The translations under genes and the position numbers were made by a program. 38,001 bases of DNA, from positions 1 through 38,001 of IMG/VR virus record IMGVR_UViG_3300046674_000429; one strand, 5' to 3'. This document shows positions 20,157 through 29,200 of the stretch, piece by piece. Positions within the stretch are counted from its first letter, which is position 1, and each line of letters begins with the position of its first letter. The DNA is from a virus. The notes under the pieces were generated by a model. It saw only the letters and a list, made by a program, of their open reading frames with translations. It searched no databases and was not told the origin of the DNA.

Positions 20157-21083
20157 GTGCCACGCACCAAGCAGTGCACAGCCCGCATCAAGGCCGCCGG
20201 CACCGCCGACGGCCTCACCGAAGGCGAGTTCACAGCGCTCGTCTCGGTGTTCGGCAACACCGACAGCGTCGGAGACGTAGTCCAGCCGGGCGCCTTCACC
20301 AAGACCCTGTCGGACTGGGCCGCGAAGGGCGACCCGGTCCCTGTGATCTGGTCCCACGACTGGGGCGACCCGTTCTCCCACGTCGGGATCGTCCTGACCG
20401 CGGCCGAGACCGCTGACGGCCTGGAGGTCACCGGCCAGATCCAGGACCTCGACACCAACCCGAAGGCGGCCCAGGTCTACCGCCTGCTCAAGGGACGGCG
20501 CGTCACGCAGTTCTCCTTCGCGTACGACGTCATCGAGGGCGCCTGGGTGGAGGGCACCGACGAGATGGGCCGCTGGTACGGCTACTACGAGCTGCGCGAA
20601 CTCAAGTTGTACGAGGTCGGACCGTGCCTGGTCGGAGCCAACCAGGAGACCGAACTCCTTGCCGCGAAGGCCGCCAGGCTGGCCGCCGGCGTCAAGGAGG
20701 GGCGGGTCCTGGCCGCCAAGCACGTGGACCGACTCAAGGAGGCTCACGCCACCCTCGGCGAGGTCATCGCCGCTGCCGAGCCCGAGAAGAACCTCGCCCC
20801 CGAGGGGACCGGCCAGTCCGGGCTCCAGCCGGCCGCCGGCCCCGCGCCCGCCGTCAAGGCTGAACCGCCCGCGCCCGCCCACCCCTTCGACGAGGACGAG
20901 CTGTTCGACCGCTTCGTCGAGCACTTCGCCAAGCACTACGACCTGACCCCGCACGGTACCGACGAGACCAAGCCGGCTCTCCGCGAAGCGTCCGCCGACG
21001 CCGCCAAGACCGGCCCCGCCTCGCTCCGCCTGCGCACCGACCTCGCCGTGTTCGCGGCCGAGGTCTCCACGCTCACGGACTGA
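20157..21083 (+). CDS. HK97-type prohead protease with C-terminal extension, 308 aa
   Basis: The GTG start at 20157 has GGGGAG upstream. Residues about 8-165 fit the U35 prohead-protease fold: FTALVSVFGNTDSVGDVVQP, the catalytic His67 in VIWSHDWGDP and the catalytic Ser120 in VTQFSFAYDV. The remaining 140 residues are an Ala/Pro linker plus an acidic and helical tail (DEDELFDRFVEHFAKHYDLT), possibly a fused scaffolding region. It cleaves the capsid N-terminal delta domain and itself during head maturation. Its place between portal and capsid genes is canonical. Confidence 0.93.
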   Translation: MPRTKQCTARIKAAGTADGLTEGEFTALVSVFGNTDSVGDVVQPGAFTKTLSDWAAKGDPVPVIWSHDWGDPFSHVGIVLTAAETADGLEVTGQIQDLDTNPKAAQVYRLLKGRRVTQFSFAYDVIEGAWVEGTDEMGRWYGYYELRELKLYEVGPCLVGANQETELLAAKAARLAAGVKEGRVLAAKHVDRLKEAHATLGEVIAAAEPEKNLAPEGTGQSGLQPAAGPAPAVKAEPPAPAHPFDEDELFDRFVEHFAKHYDLTPHGTDETKPALREASADAAKTGPASLRLRTDLAVFAAEVSTLTD

Positions 21084-21092
21084 GGAAGAGAC

Positions 21093-22406
21093 ATGGACAA
21101 GATCAAGCAGCTCACGGACGAGCTGAAGCACCACCTGACCAGCGCCCAGGCCATCGCCGCCAAGGCCGAGGAGGAGAACCGCGACTTCACCAACGAGGAG
21201 CGCCCGCTTCTGGTGGACCACATGGCCAAGGCCAAGATCGCGAAGGAGGCACTGGAGCAGGCCAAGGCCGACATCTCCGTTCGCGCCACCCTCGCCGACC
21301 TCGGCGACGGCATCGGCCTCACGGAGAAGACCGAGCGCCGCACCCCGTCCGGACTGATCGTGCCGGACGCCAAGACCAGCCTGGGCGAGACGTTCGTCAA
21401 GTCCGCCGAGTACGCCGCCCTCATGGCCGGCGCGCCCAACGGCCAGTTCGGCCAGAAGCAGCGCGTACAGTCCATGCCGGTCGGCTTCAAGACGCTCGTC
21501 ACCGGCGCCTCCGACACCTCCGCCGGCGCGTTCGTCCAGAACGACTACCGCGGTGTGCTCGTCGGCAACGAGGCGTTCCAGCGCCCGCTGACCCTGCGCG
21601 ACATCGTCACCCAGGGCACCACCACCAGCGACACCGTCGAGTACGTCCGCATGACGTCCTTCACCAACAACGCGGCGCCGGTCGCCGAGGCCACGTCCTC
21701 CGCGTCGCCGACCGCCCCGGCCTCCGTCCCCGGCGCCCTGGTGCCGAACCCGGGCGGCGGCTACAAGCCGGAGTCGGCGTTCGCCGCAGCGAAGGTCACC
21801 ACCCCGGTGCGGACCATCGCGCACTGGATCCCGATCACCAAGCGCGCTCTGTCGGACCCGGCGCAGATCAAGACCCTCATCGACAACTTCCTCCGCTACG
21901 GCCTGGAGGAGGAACTCGAAGACCAGATGATCTCCGGTGACGGCACCGGCGAGAACTTCGACGGCCTCGGCAACGTCTCCGGGGTGCAGGCCCAGGCCTG
22001 GGACACCGACATCCTCACCACCCTGCGCAGGGCCAAGACGAAGGTCCGCACCGTCGGCCGCAGCATCGCCAACGCCTACCTGCTCAACCCGGCGGACCTG
22101 GAGACCGTCGACCTGCTGCAGGACAACGAGGGCCGCTACTACTTCGGCGGCCCGGGCGGCGTCGGCTCCGCGTCGGTCCTGTGGGGCCTGCCCGTCATCG
22201 AGACGGAGGCCGTGCCCGCGGGCACCGGCTACGTGGGCGACTTCCGCAAGGCGATCCTGTGGGACCGCGAACAGGCGTCCGTCACTATGACCGACTCCCA
22301 CGCGGACTTCTTCGTCCGCAACATCGTCGCGATCCTCGCCGAGATGCGGGCGGCCTTCGGCGTCATCCAGCCGAACGCCTTCGTCGAGGTCGACCTCACC
22401 GCCTGA
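21093..22406 (+). CDS. HK97-fold major capsid protein, 437 aa
   Basis: The N-terminal 90 residues (KIKQLTDELKHHLTSAQAIA and onward) are a charged coiled coil like the scaffolding delta domain removed by the protease. The rest matches HK97 capsids: TLRDIVTQGTTTSDTVEYVR, the E-loop region, AHWIPITKRALSDPAQIKTL, LEEELEDQMISGDGTGENFD, NAYLLNPADLETVDLLQDNE and GDFRKAILWDREQASVTMTD. It forms the icosahedral shell. The ATG follows GAGGAAGAG. Expression with the protease gene just upstream is assured by a 9-base gap. Confidence 0.95.
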   Translation: MDKIKQLTDELKHHLTSAQAIAAKAEEENRDFTNEERPLLVDHMAKAKIAKEALEQAKADISVRATLADLGDGIGLTEKTERRTPSGLIVPDAKTSLGETFVKSAEYAALMAGAPNGQFGQKQRVQSMPVGFKTLVTGASDTSAGAFVQNDYRGVLVGNEAFQRPLTLRDIVTQGTTTSDTVEYVRMTSFTNNAAPVAEATSSASPTAPASVPGALVPNPGGGYKPESAFAAAKVTTPVRTIAHWIPITKRALSDPAQIKTLIDNFLRYGLEEELEDQMISGDGTGENFDGLGNVSGVQAQAWDTDILTTLRRAKTKVRTVGRSIANAYLLNPADLETVDLLQDNEGRYYFGGPGGVGSASVLWGLPVIETEAVPAGTGYVGDFRKAILWDREQASVTMTDSHADFFVRNIVAILAEMRAAFGVIQPNAFVEVDLTA

Positions 22407-22420
22407 TCGGAGGCACGGAC

Positions 22421-22633
22421 ATGGCATACCTGAACCCCACGGCCGCCGCACTCCGCAAGGCCAAGCAGACGGCCGCCGTAGTCGACGCCGGGGCCGCCAC
22501 CTCGGTCGCCGCCGCCGGCGCGACCCCCACCAAGGCCGAGTACGACGCCCTGCGTACGGACTACCTGGCCCTGCGTACCAAGGTGAACGCCCTGCTGGCC
22601 GCGATGCGCACCTCCGGCCAGCTCGCGCCCTGA
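22421..22633 (+). CDS. Small coiled-coil head protein (head-fibre-like), 70 aa
   Basis: The ATG at 22421 follows CGGAGG. The N-terminal 35 residues are Ala-rich (AALRKAKQTAAVVDAGAATS). The C-terminal segment (TPTKAEYDALRTDYLALRTK and LNALLAAMRTSGQLA-like end) resembles the trimer-forming tail of phage head-fibre or decoration proteins. A capsid-associated structural role is inferred from this and from position right after the capsid gene. The stop and next start share a base (TGATG). Confidence 0.65.
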   Translation: MAYLNPTAAALRKAKQTAAVVDAGAATSVAAAGATPTKAEYDALRTDYLALRTKVNALLAAMRTSGQLAP

Positions 22634-22995
22634 TGCGGGCAGCCCAACGGCAAGTGAGAGGGCGGTGCCCGTGCGGCGCCGAGCACGCGTCGTGCGGCCC
22701 GCCCTCCACCTCCGTCCCCATCGACCTCGACCAACTCACCCAGGAGGCAGCCGTGGGCGGGCCGCTGCGGAAGTACCGGGTCACGATGCCGAACCGCGTT
22801 GAGACCGTCATGAAGCTCAACCCGGCGGACGCCGAGCGCTTGGGCGGCGTTCCGTTGGACGCCCCGCCCGAAGTGGAGACCCTGGACGACACCCCTGTGA
22901 CACTCCCTGCTCCTGTAGCCAAGGCCCGTCGAGGCGCGGCCAACAAGGCGCGGACCGCGTCACCGAACAAGGCGGGCCGGGCCGGTGGCGACTGA
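22633..22995 (+). CDS. Hypothetical head-region protein, 120 aa
   Basis: The N-terminus has a Cys cluster (RCPCGAEHASCGPPS, residues about 11-25) that may bind zinc. A middle segment (LRKYRVTMPNRVETVMKLNP, ADAERLGGVPLDAPPEVETL) resembles short capsid-adjacent phage proteins with 'YRV..NG.ET..KLn..DAerlG', which is recollection only. The C-terminus is a basic, disordered tail (KARRGAANKARTASPNKAGR). It overlaps the next gene by 11 bases. An in-frame GTG at 22753 is an alternative start with a GGAGG-like site (CAGGAGGCAGCC) before it. Confidence 0.65.
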   Translation: MRAAQRQVRGRCPCGAEHASCGPPSTSVPIDLDQLTQEAAVGGPLRKYRVTMPNRVETVMKLNPADAERLGGVPLDAPPEVETLDDTPVTLPAPVAKARRGAANKARTASPNKAGRAGGD

Positions 22996-23533
22996 GCTCC
23001 TCGCCGATCCGGATGAACTGGCCATCTGGCTCGGCAAGCCGGCCGACGACCCGCTGCTGCTGAACGCCCTCGCCGCTGCCAGCAGGCGCTTCCGGGGCGC
23101 GGTCCGCCACCCAGTCACCGCGGTGGCGGCGGACTCCATCACCCTCGACGGCAACGGCCGGGACGCGATCCTGCTACCCGCGGCGCCGGTCACCGCCGTC
23201 ACCTCCGTCACCCTGAGCGGCACCCTGCTGGTCGAGGGCACGGACTACGAGTGGTCCGCCGACGGCTACCTGCGCCGGCTCGGCTGCCTGTGGCCGTGCC
23301 GGCTGCGCTGCCTGGTGGTTGTCTACGACCACGGGTGGGCGGTCGTCCCGGAGGACATCCAGGAGGCCGTCATCGACCAGGCCCGCTCGATGTACCGGGT
23401 GCAGCCCGGCGTCCAGTCCTACACCGCCGGCTCCGAGTCGGTGACCTTCGGCGCGCAGGCGTCCGTCGGCGTCACCTCGCAGTGGTCGGCGGCCGTCACC
23501 GCCCACCGGCTGAACCGGGGGGACGACGCGTGA
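22985..23533 (+). CDS. Head-tail connector protein (gp6/gp15-like adaptor), 182 aa
   Basis: The GTG start lies inside the preceding gene. The first 60 residues (ELLADPDELAIWLGKPADDP, LLLNALAAASRRFRGAVRHP) match the helical start of phage head-tail adaptors, followed by a beta region (ITLDGNGRDAILLPAAPVTA, VTSVTLSGTLLVEGTDYEWS) and a helix (PEDIQEAVIDQARSMYRV). Adaptors of this class dock under the portal. The stop overlaps the next start (GTGA). Confidence 0.85.
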   Translation: MATELLADPDELAIWLGKPADDPLLLNALAAASRRFRGAVRHPVTAVAADSITLDGNGRDAILLPAAPVTAVTSVTLSGTLLVEGTDYEWSADGYLRRLGCLWPCRLRCLVVVYDHGWAVVPEDIQEAVIDQARSMYRVQPGVQSYTAGSESVTFGAQASVGVTSQWSAAVTAHRLNRGDDA

Positions 23534-23877
23534 TCTGGGACCAGTCCGTCGTGCGGATCCGCCCCGGCGTCCGGACCGACCGCGGCGGCAACACCGTGGC
23601 GGACTGGTCGCCCGACGCGGTGACCCGCACCACCATCGACCGGCTGTCCGTCCAGCCGACCTACCAGAGCGAGACCGCCGGCGCCGAGCGCACGTCCGTC
23701 GTCACCGGCTGGCGGGTCCTGTCCGAACCGGGCCAGGACGTCGACGTCCGCTCCGGTGACCGGATCGAGCACGACGGCCTGACCTGCGAGGTGCAGGGTG
23801 AGGTCGGCCGCTGGCGGGACCCGCTCGGCGGCGGCGTCCACCACGTCGAGTGGCAGATGCGCCGCTCCACCGGATAG
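23530..23877 (+). CDS. Head-tail stopper-like protein, 115 aa
   Basis: The GTG at 23530 overlaps the preceding stop. The protein is beta-rich (SVVRIRPGVRTDRGGNTVAD, RTSVVTGWRVLSEPGQDVDV, GDRIEHDGLTCEVQGEVGRW, VHHVEWQMRR), with the 'sGD.i...G..y.V.G.p..w.dp' pattern common to small phage head-closure (stopper) proteins. Position after the adaptor supports this. It would seal the connector after packaging. Confidence 0.82.
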   Translation: MIWDQSVVRIRPGVRTDRGGNTVADWSPDAVTRTTIDRLSVQPTYQSETAGAERTSVVTGWRVLSEPGQDVDVRSGDRIEHDGLTCEVQGEVGRWRDPLGGGVHHVEWQMRRSTG

Positions 23878-23891
23878 CACCTGGAGGCACC

Positions 23892-24179
23892 GTGGCCCGC
23901 AGCAGCGTTGAGTTCGAGCTCGATTCGGCGGGGGTGCGGGAGGTGCTGCGGAGCCCCGAGGTCCGCGCGATGGTCGACGAGGCGGCGCAGGCCATCGCAG
24001 GGCAGGTCCGGGCCGCAGTGCCCGCACCGGAGACGGTGGAGGTCCACCCGTACACCACGGACCGCGAGGCTGCCCGCGTCACCGTCGCCGACCGGCGCGC
24101 GATGGGCTGGCAGGCCCGCGACGGCATCCTGACCAGGGCCGCCGGGGCGATCGGCGCCGAGGTCAGGGAGACCCGGTGA
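23892..24179 (+). CDS. Tail-completion/neck protein (HK97 gp10-like), 95 aa
   Basis: The GTG start at 23892 follows TGGAGG. The N-terminal strand (SSVEFELDSAGVREVLRSPE), central helix (VRAMVDEAAQAIAGQVRAAV) and later segment (DREAARVTVADRRAMGWQAR, DGILTRAAGAIG) fit small neck or tail-completion proteins in actinophages. The 4-base overlap with the next gene (GTGA) and the position between stopper and tail terminator agree. Confidence 0.78.
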   Translation: MARSSVEFELDSAGVREVLRSPEVRAMVDEAAQAIAGQVRAAVPAPETVEVHPYTTDREAARVTVADRRAMGWQARDGILTRAAGAIGAEVRETR

Positions 24180-24604
24180 GCTGGGCTGCAGCAGCCGTCT
24201 TCCCCGACGCGCAGGCCGCGGCCGCCGACGTCCTGCGGGACGTACTCACCGGCCGCCCCGAACCGTGCACCGCGGGCGTCACCACCGGCACCCGCGTGCC
24301 GGACGGACGCTCCCCCGAGGATCCGCACCTGCCCTACGTCATGGTCCGCATCGACGCCGACCTGCCGCATTCGTCGATGGCGGACACCCGGGTCACCCTG
24401 CGGTGCACCGTCTGGCACGCCGACGCCGACCAGGCGTACGACCTCGCTCAGATCGCCCAGGCGCTGCTGGTCGTCCACGCCGGCCCGGTCATCCGGTCGG
24501 TGCGGCCTCTGACCGGCCCGATCCCGGCGACAGACCCGGACAGCGAGGTCGCCCTCGCCAGCTTCACCGTGTCGGCATCCGTCCGGCCGGTCCAGATCAC
24601 CTGA
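24176..24604 (+). CDS. Tail terminator-like protein, 142 aa
   Basis: An overlapping GTG start. The pattern of an N-terminal helix (PDAQAAAADVLRDVLTGRPE), the 'LPYVMVRIDADLPHSSMADT' strand pair, 'VTLRCTVWHADADQAYDLAQ' and a last strand (VALASFTVSASVRPVQI) matches the alpha/beta tail-terminator fold (lambda gpU-like). Such proteins cap the tail tube and join it to the head. Directly upstream of the tail tube gene, as is usual. Confidence 0.85.
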   Translation: MSWAAAAVFPDAQAAAADVLRDVLTGRPEPCTAGVTTGTRVPDGRSPEDPHLPYVMVRIDADLPHSSMADTRVTLRCTVWHADADQAYDLAQIAQALLVVHAGPVIRSVRPLTGPIPATDPDSEVALASFTVSASVRPVQIT

Positions 24605-24621
24605 CAAAGGAGTAGGCCGCC

Positions 24622-25401
24622 ATGGCCGGAGACACCACGAAGGCCCGGCTGTGGGCGAACGCCGACGTCTGGCTCGCTGACAGCCTCAGCACCGTCAACC
24701 CCACCGACGCGAACACGGCGTTCGGCGCCGGCTGGAACCTCGCCGGCCTGCTCGACGGCGACGACGGCATGCCCGAGTCCCGCGACGAAGACGTCAACGA
24801 CTTCTTCGCTTGGGGCGGCATCCTGGTGCGCTCCTCGCGCAACCACTTCAAGCTGACGAAGTCGTTCACGGCCCTGGAGGACAACCCGACCATCCGGTCG
24901 CTGCTGTGGCCGGGCAGCACGACCAGCCAGATCGTCGTCCCGGTGCCCGTCCCTCGCAAGATCGGATTCGAGACGCGGGACCCGGCCGCAGGAGTCATCC
25001 TGCGGCGCATCACCCGCAATTACGCGATCATCGCGCTGGACGGCGACCGCGACGAGAACGAGACGGACCTGACGAAGGCCCAGTTCGCGGCGGTCATCTA
25101 CCCCGACGCGAACGGTGTCCTCTTCGACCGCTACGAGTCGCCGACGGTCGTCTCCGTGGCGGTCGCCCCCGCCACGAAGGCCCTGACCGTCGGCCAGATC
25201 GGGGCGCTCACCGCCACCGCGACGCTCTCCGACGCGACGACCCGCAACGTCACCGCCGACCCGCTGTGCGTCTGGACGACAAGCAACGCCCCCAAGGCGA
25301 CCGTCGGGTTCGGCTACGTCACCGGCATCGCGGCGGGCACCGCGACCATCACCGCCACCTACATGGGCCAGGCCGGGACCTGCGCGGTCACCGTCTCCTG
25401 A
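24622..25401 (+). CDS. Major tail tube protein with C-terminal Big2 Ig-like domain, 259 aa
   Basis: The ATG follows AAAGGAG. Residues about 1-170 fit a phage tail tube protein (ARLWANADVWLADSLSTVNP, FGAGWNLAGLLDGDDGMPES, FKLTKSFTALEDNPTIRSLL, ATTS/IVVPVPVPRKIGFE). Residues about 175-259 form a bacterial Ig-like (Big2) domain: SVAVAPATKALTVGQIGALT, 'ATLSDATTRNVTADPLCVWT', 'GYVTGIAAGTATITATY' and AGTCAVTVS. Such added domains decorate the outside of the tail and may help surface binding. A perfect terminator hairpin follows. Confidence 0.92.
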   Translation: MAGDTTKARLWANADVWLADSLSTVNPTDANTAFGAGWNLAGLLDGDDGMPESRDEDVNDFFAWGGILVRSSRNHFKLTKSFTALEDNPTIRSLLWPGSTTSQIVVPVPVPRKIGFETRDPAAGVILRRITRNYAIIALDGDRDENETDLTKAQFAAVIYPDANGVLFDRYESPTVVSVAVAPATKALTVGQIGALTATATLSDATTRNVTADPLCVWTTSNAPKATVGFGYVTGIAAGTATITATYMGQAGTCAVTVS

Positions 25402-25412
25402 CCCGCCCGAAC

Positions 25413-25448
25413 CCGGGGCGGGCGAGCTGCGCGGTCCGCCCGCCCCGG
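25413..25448 (+). terminator. Hairpin after the tail tube gene
   Basis: CCGGGGCGGGCG (25413-25424) and CGCCCGCCCCGG (25437-25448) form a perfect 12-bp stem with a 12-base loop, 11 bases after the stop. Partial termination here would favour expression of head and tube genes over the tail assembly genes. Confidence 0.7.
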
Positions 25449-25489
25449 CACCACCCATCCACCGCGCACCCACGAGACGAGGACCGCGC

Positions 25490-25834
25490 ATGTCCAACAC
25501 CCGTACCGCCAGCAGGCCTGACAGCAAGCCCTTCGACTTCAACCTCGACGCCGTCCAGTCCGAGGTCGACCTCACCCCGTTCGTCGTCCAGTGGTCCGGC
25601 CGCCGGTGGACACTCGCCCACCTGCAGGGCCTGTCCGTCTGGGACCTGCTGGAGGCAGCCGAGGGCGGCGACATCGAGGCGATGATCGGCGTCTTCCGCA
25701 CCGCACTGGGCAACGACTGGGGAACCTTCCGGGCGCTGCCTCTTCCGCAGTACCAGCTGAAGGCCCTGTTCGACGCCTATCAGGAGCACTGCGGGATGCC
25801 GCCGGGGGAATCTCCGGCCTCCGCCAGCTCCTGA
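25490..25834 (+). CDS. Tail assembly chaperone, short form (gpG-like), 114 aa
   Basis: The ATG follows a GAGACGAGGA ribosome binding site. The product (KPFDFNLDAVQSEVDLTPFV, WTLAHLQGLSVWDLLEAAEG, EAMIGVFRTALGNDWGTFRA, LPQYQLKALFDAYQEHCG) has the size and acidic helical character of short chaperones encoded between tail tube and tape measure. It ends ...MPPGESPASASS. Just before its end a G-rich site (25804-25810) permits a -1 shift into the next frame (see 25810-26241). Confidence 0.88.
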   Translation: MSNTRTASRPDSKPFDFNLDAVQSEVDLTPFVVQWSGRRWTLAHLQGLSVWDLLEAAEGGDIEAMIGVFRTALGNDWGTFRALPLPQYQLKALFDAYQEHCGMPPGESPASASS

Positions 25835-26241
25835 GGGAGTACGGGGAGGCCATCGAGGCCGATCTCCCGGCTACCTATCCGGGGGTGCGCCTGCGGCACC
25901 TGTACACGGGTGAGCTGACGTGGCGCGAGCTTGGCGTCCTGGTCCGGGGCCTGCCGCCCACGTCGCGCCTGCGCGCGGCCATGGCCGGCGGTCAGCCGCA
26001 GTGGTCGATGTCCGACTACCTGCTCGCCGGGGCCGTCGATGCCCTGGTCGCCGCGAACTGGCAGCGCGCCAACAGCGGATCAAAGTCGCCCAGCCCCCGG
26101 CCGAAGCCGATCCCGCGCCCGGCGCCGCCCGCTGTCGGCACGGCCATCGCGGCGGTACCGGACCGCGAGGCGGCACGGCAGGCGGCCGTCGCCCGCGCCC
26201 ACGCGCACCGCGACGCCGTGGCGGCAGGGCACATCACCTGA
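25810..26241 (+). CDS. Tail assembly chaperone C-terminal part, read by -1 frameshift (gpGT-like)
   Basis: This frame is open without its own ribosome binding site and lies in the -1 frame relative to the short chaperone. A shift at GGGGGAA (25804-25810) would give ...MPPG-(E/G)-ISGLRQLLREYGEAIEADL and a fused protein of about 250 aa (25490-26241). The added part includes WRELGVLVRGLPPTSRLRAA, WSMSDYLLAGAVDALVAANW and a Pro-rich tail, typical of long siphovirus chaperones. The long form binds the tape measure during tail assembly. Internal GTG or ATG starts (for example ATG 25981) are possible alternatives. Confidence 0.82.
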   Translation: MSGLRQLLREYGEAIEADLPATYPGVRLRHLYTGELTWRELGVLVRGLPPTSRLRAAMAGGQPQWSMSDYLLAGAVDALVAANWQRANSGSKSPSPRPKPIPRPAPPAVGTAIAAVPDREAARQAAVARAHAHRDAVAAGHIT

Positions 26242-26268
26242 CCGACAACTGCATCGAGGGGATGGACC

Positions 26269-29200
26269 ATGCCGAACGTCGGCTACGCGAGCCTGCAGAT
26301 CATCCCCTCGGTGCAGGGCATCGGCTCCTCGATCCGCCAGCAGCTCACCGGCCCTATCGCGGACGCCGGTGACGAGGCCGGCGACGGCTTCGCCAAGCGC
26401 CTCGCGAAGGGCCTGGCGATTGGCGTGGCAGGCGCCGCCGCAGCCGTCGGCGCCGTCCTCGTCAAGGGCCTGGGCGACGCACTGGAGCAGGGCCAGCTCA
26501 CGGGCAAGCTGCAGGCCCAGCTCGGCGCGACCGGCCCTGACGCTGCCCGCTACGGCAAGGTCGCCGGGCAGTTGTTCTCCGGCACGATGGCCGACAGCTT
26601 TGAGCAGGGCGCCGAGGCGATCCGCTCCATCATGTCCGCCGGCCTCGCCCCACCCGGCGCGACCAACGCCCAGCTCAAGAGCATCAGTACCCAAGTCCTG
26701 GACGTCTCGAAGGCGTTCGGCGTGGACCTCGGCGAGACGTCCAACGCCGTCGGGCAGCTCATCCGCAACGGCATGGCGAAGGACGCCACCGAAGGCCTGA
26801 ACCTCGTGACAGCCGGCCTGCGCGGGGCGGACGCCCGCGGCGCCGACGTCCTGGAGACGTTCGGCGAATACAGCCCGGTCTTCAAGACGATGGGCCTGGA
26901 CGGCGCCACCGCGATGGGTCTGCTCCGCCAGGGTCTGGCCGGCGGTGCCCGCAACACCGACAACCTCGGTGACGCGATCAAGGAATTCAGCCTCAAGGTC
27001 ACCGGTGGCGGTGCCGCCATCGACGCGGCTTTCAAGGCCGCCGGCCTGTCCAGCAAGAAGGTCACCGACGACGTTGCGGCGGGCGGCCCGCGGGCCTCCG
27101 CGGCGTTGGGCACTGTCCTGGACGCCCTGCGGCAGATGCCCGCCACCGCCGAGCGCGCGCAGGTCATCCAGAACCTGTTCGGTGGTCCTGGCGAGGACCT
27201 CGGCGCGGCCATCTTCTCCCTCAACGTTAAGACCGCGGCGACCTCGCTCGGCACCCTGACCGGCGCGGCCGACGCCACCGGGGCCGCTCTGCGGGACAAC
27301 GCCGCCACCCACATCGAGGCCTTCAAGCGGGGCCTGGAGCAGGGCATCACCAACATGGTCGGCGGCCACGTCCTGCCGGCGCTGATGGACGCCGCCTCAT
27401 TCCTGAAGACCACCTTCGGCCCGGCCTTCGGGCAGGCTGCGGAGTGGGTGAAGGGCACCGTGCTGCCCGCCACCGCCGACCTCGCCCACCACGTCGCCGA
27501 CGTCCTGGTCCCCGCCCTGACGACGGGCGCCTCCTGGCTCGCCGACCATCTCGCGCCGGCTGCCGCCGACCTGGCGCACTGGCTGCGCGACGACCTGCTG
27601 CCCGCCGCATCGAACATCGCGTCCAAGCTCGGTACGGAGTTCGGCCCCGTCGCGGCCGACATCGCGCGGATCCTGCGCGACGACATCGCGCCGGCCGTCG
27701 CCACTGTCGCGGGCTGGATGAGGGACACCTTCGCCCCCGCGGCGGCCGACGCCGCGATCTGGCTCGGCGAGCACCTCGTTCCCGCGGTCGCTGACCTGGC
27801 AACCTGGCTGACCGGCACGCTGGTGCCCGCGCTCGGGTCGACCGCGCACTGGCTCGACGACAACAAGACCGCGATCGCGGCCGTCGCGGGGATCATCACC
27901 ACGCTGCTGCTTCCCGCTCTGATCACCGCGGCGGTCGGCTACGCGAGCACCGGGGCGGCAGCTGCGGCCTCCAAGTACGAGCAGGTCACGGCGTGGGTGA
28001 CGACCAAGGTCGCGGCCGTTGAGTCTGCGGCAGCCTCGGTTGCGGCTAGCTACCGCACGGTCGGGGGCTGGATCTCCGCCGGGGCCTCCGCTGTCGCGGG
28101 GGCCGCCGTGCAGGTCGGCGCGTGGATCTCCACCGGTGCGGCCGCGGTCGTCTCCGGTGCCCAGCAGGCGGCGACGTGGGTGGCGACGGGCGCCCGGGCG
28201 GCGGTTGGTGCGGCTCTGCAGGTCGGTGCCGCGGCGGCGGTGGTCGGCGGCTGGGTCCTGATGGGCGTGCAGTCCCTGCTGCAGGCCGCGCGGATGGCGG
28301 CGGCCTGGCTGATCGCGATGGGTCCCGTCGGCTGGGTGATCACGGCGGTCGTCGCGCTGGTCGCGCTGATCGTCGCCAACTGGGAGACGGTCAAAGAGAA
28401 GACGGTCGGCCTCTGGACGGCCGCCGTCGAGTGGATCAAGTCGGCGGCCGGGTCCGTCCTGGACTGGCTGCGGTCCAACTGGCCGTTGCTGCTGGCGATC
28501 CTGACCGGCCCGATCGGCATCGCGGTCGGTCTGATCGTGAAGTACTGGGACCAGATCACCGAGGGCTTCCGGTCCGCGTACCGGGCCGTGGTGAGCGTTG
28601 CCGTGGACCTCGTCCAGTGGGCCTCCGGCCTTCCGGGTCGGATCCTCAACGCGATCGCTTCGCTGGGAAGTTCGCTGTACAACTCGGCGAAGGATGCCTT
28701 CCAACAGTTCATGATCGCGCAGGCGCTCATCGCGGGCCAGGCGATCGAGTACGTCAAGGGCCTCCCGGGGAAGCTCGTCTCGGCGATCGGCGACCTCGGC
28801 AGCCTGCTCTACAGCGCGGGCGGCGACGTCGTCCGCGGCCTGTGGAACGGGATCTCCAGCATGGGCAGCTGGCTGAAGGACAAGCTGGTCTCCTTCGCCT
28901 CCTCAGCGATCCCCGGCCCGATCAAGTCGGCGCTGGGCATCTCCTCGCCGTCCAAGGTGATGGCGTCCGAGGTCGGCCGGTGGATCCCCGCCGGCATCGT
29001 CCAGGGCATCGAGGGCGGGCAGAGCGAGCTGGAGCGGACCATGGCGGCGCTCGTCGCCGTCCCGCCCCTGGCCATCCCGGCCTGGACGTACCCCGCCGCG
29101 TCGGACACCTCGTTCGGCGTCAGCGCCGCCCGGCAGTTCGCCCCGGCGGCCGCCGTCGGCGCCACCGCGACGCAGGGCCCCGGACAGGGACCCGCGCTGA

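Noticed and set aside
19551-22970. 1139-codon minus-strand open frame opposite portal, protease and capsid
   Set aside because: It is antisense to three well-supported phage genes, lacks motifs and is explained by third-position GC bias.
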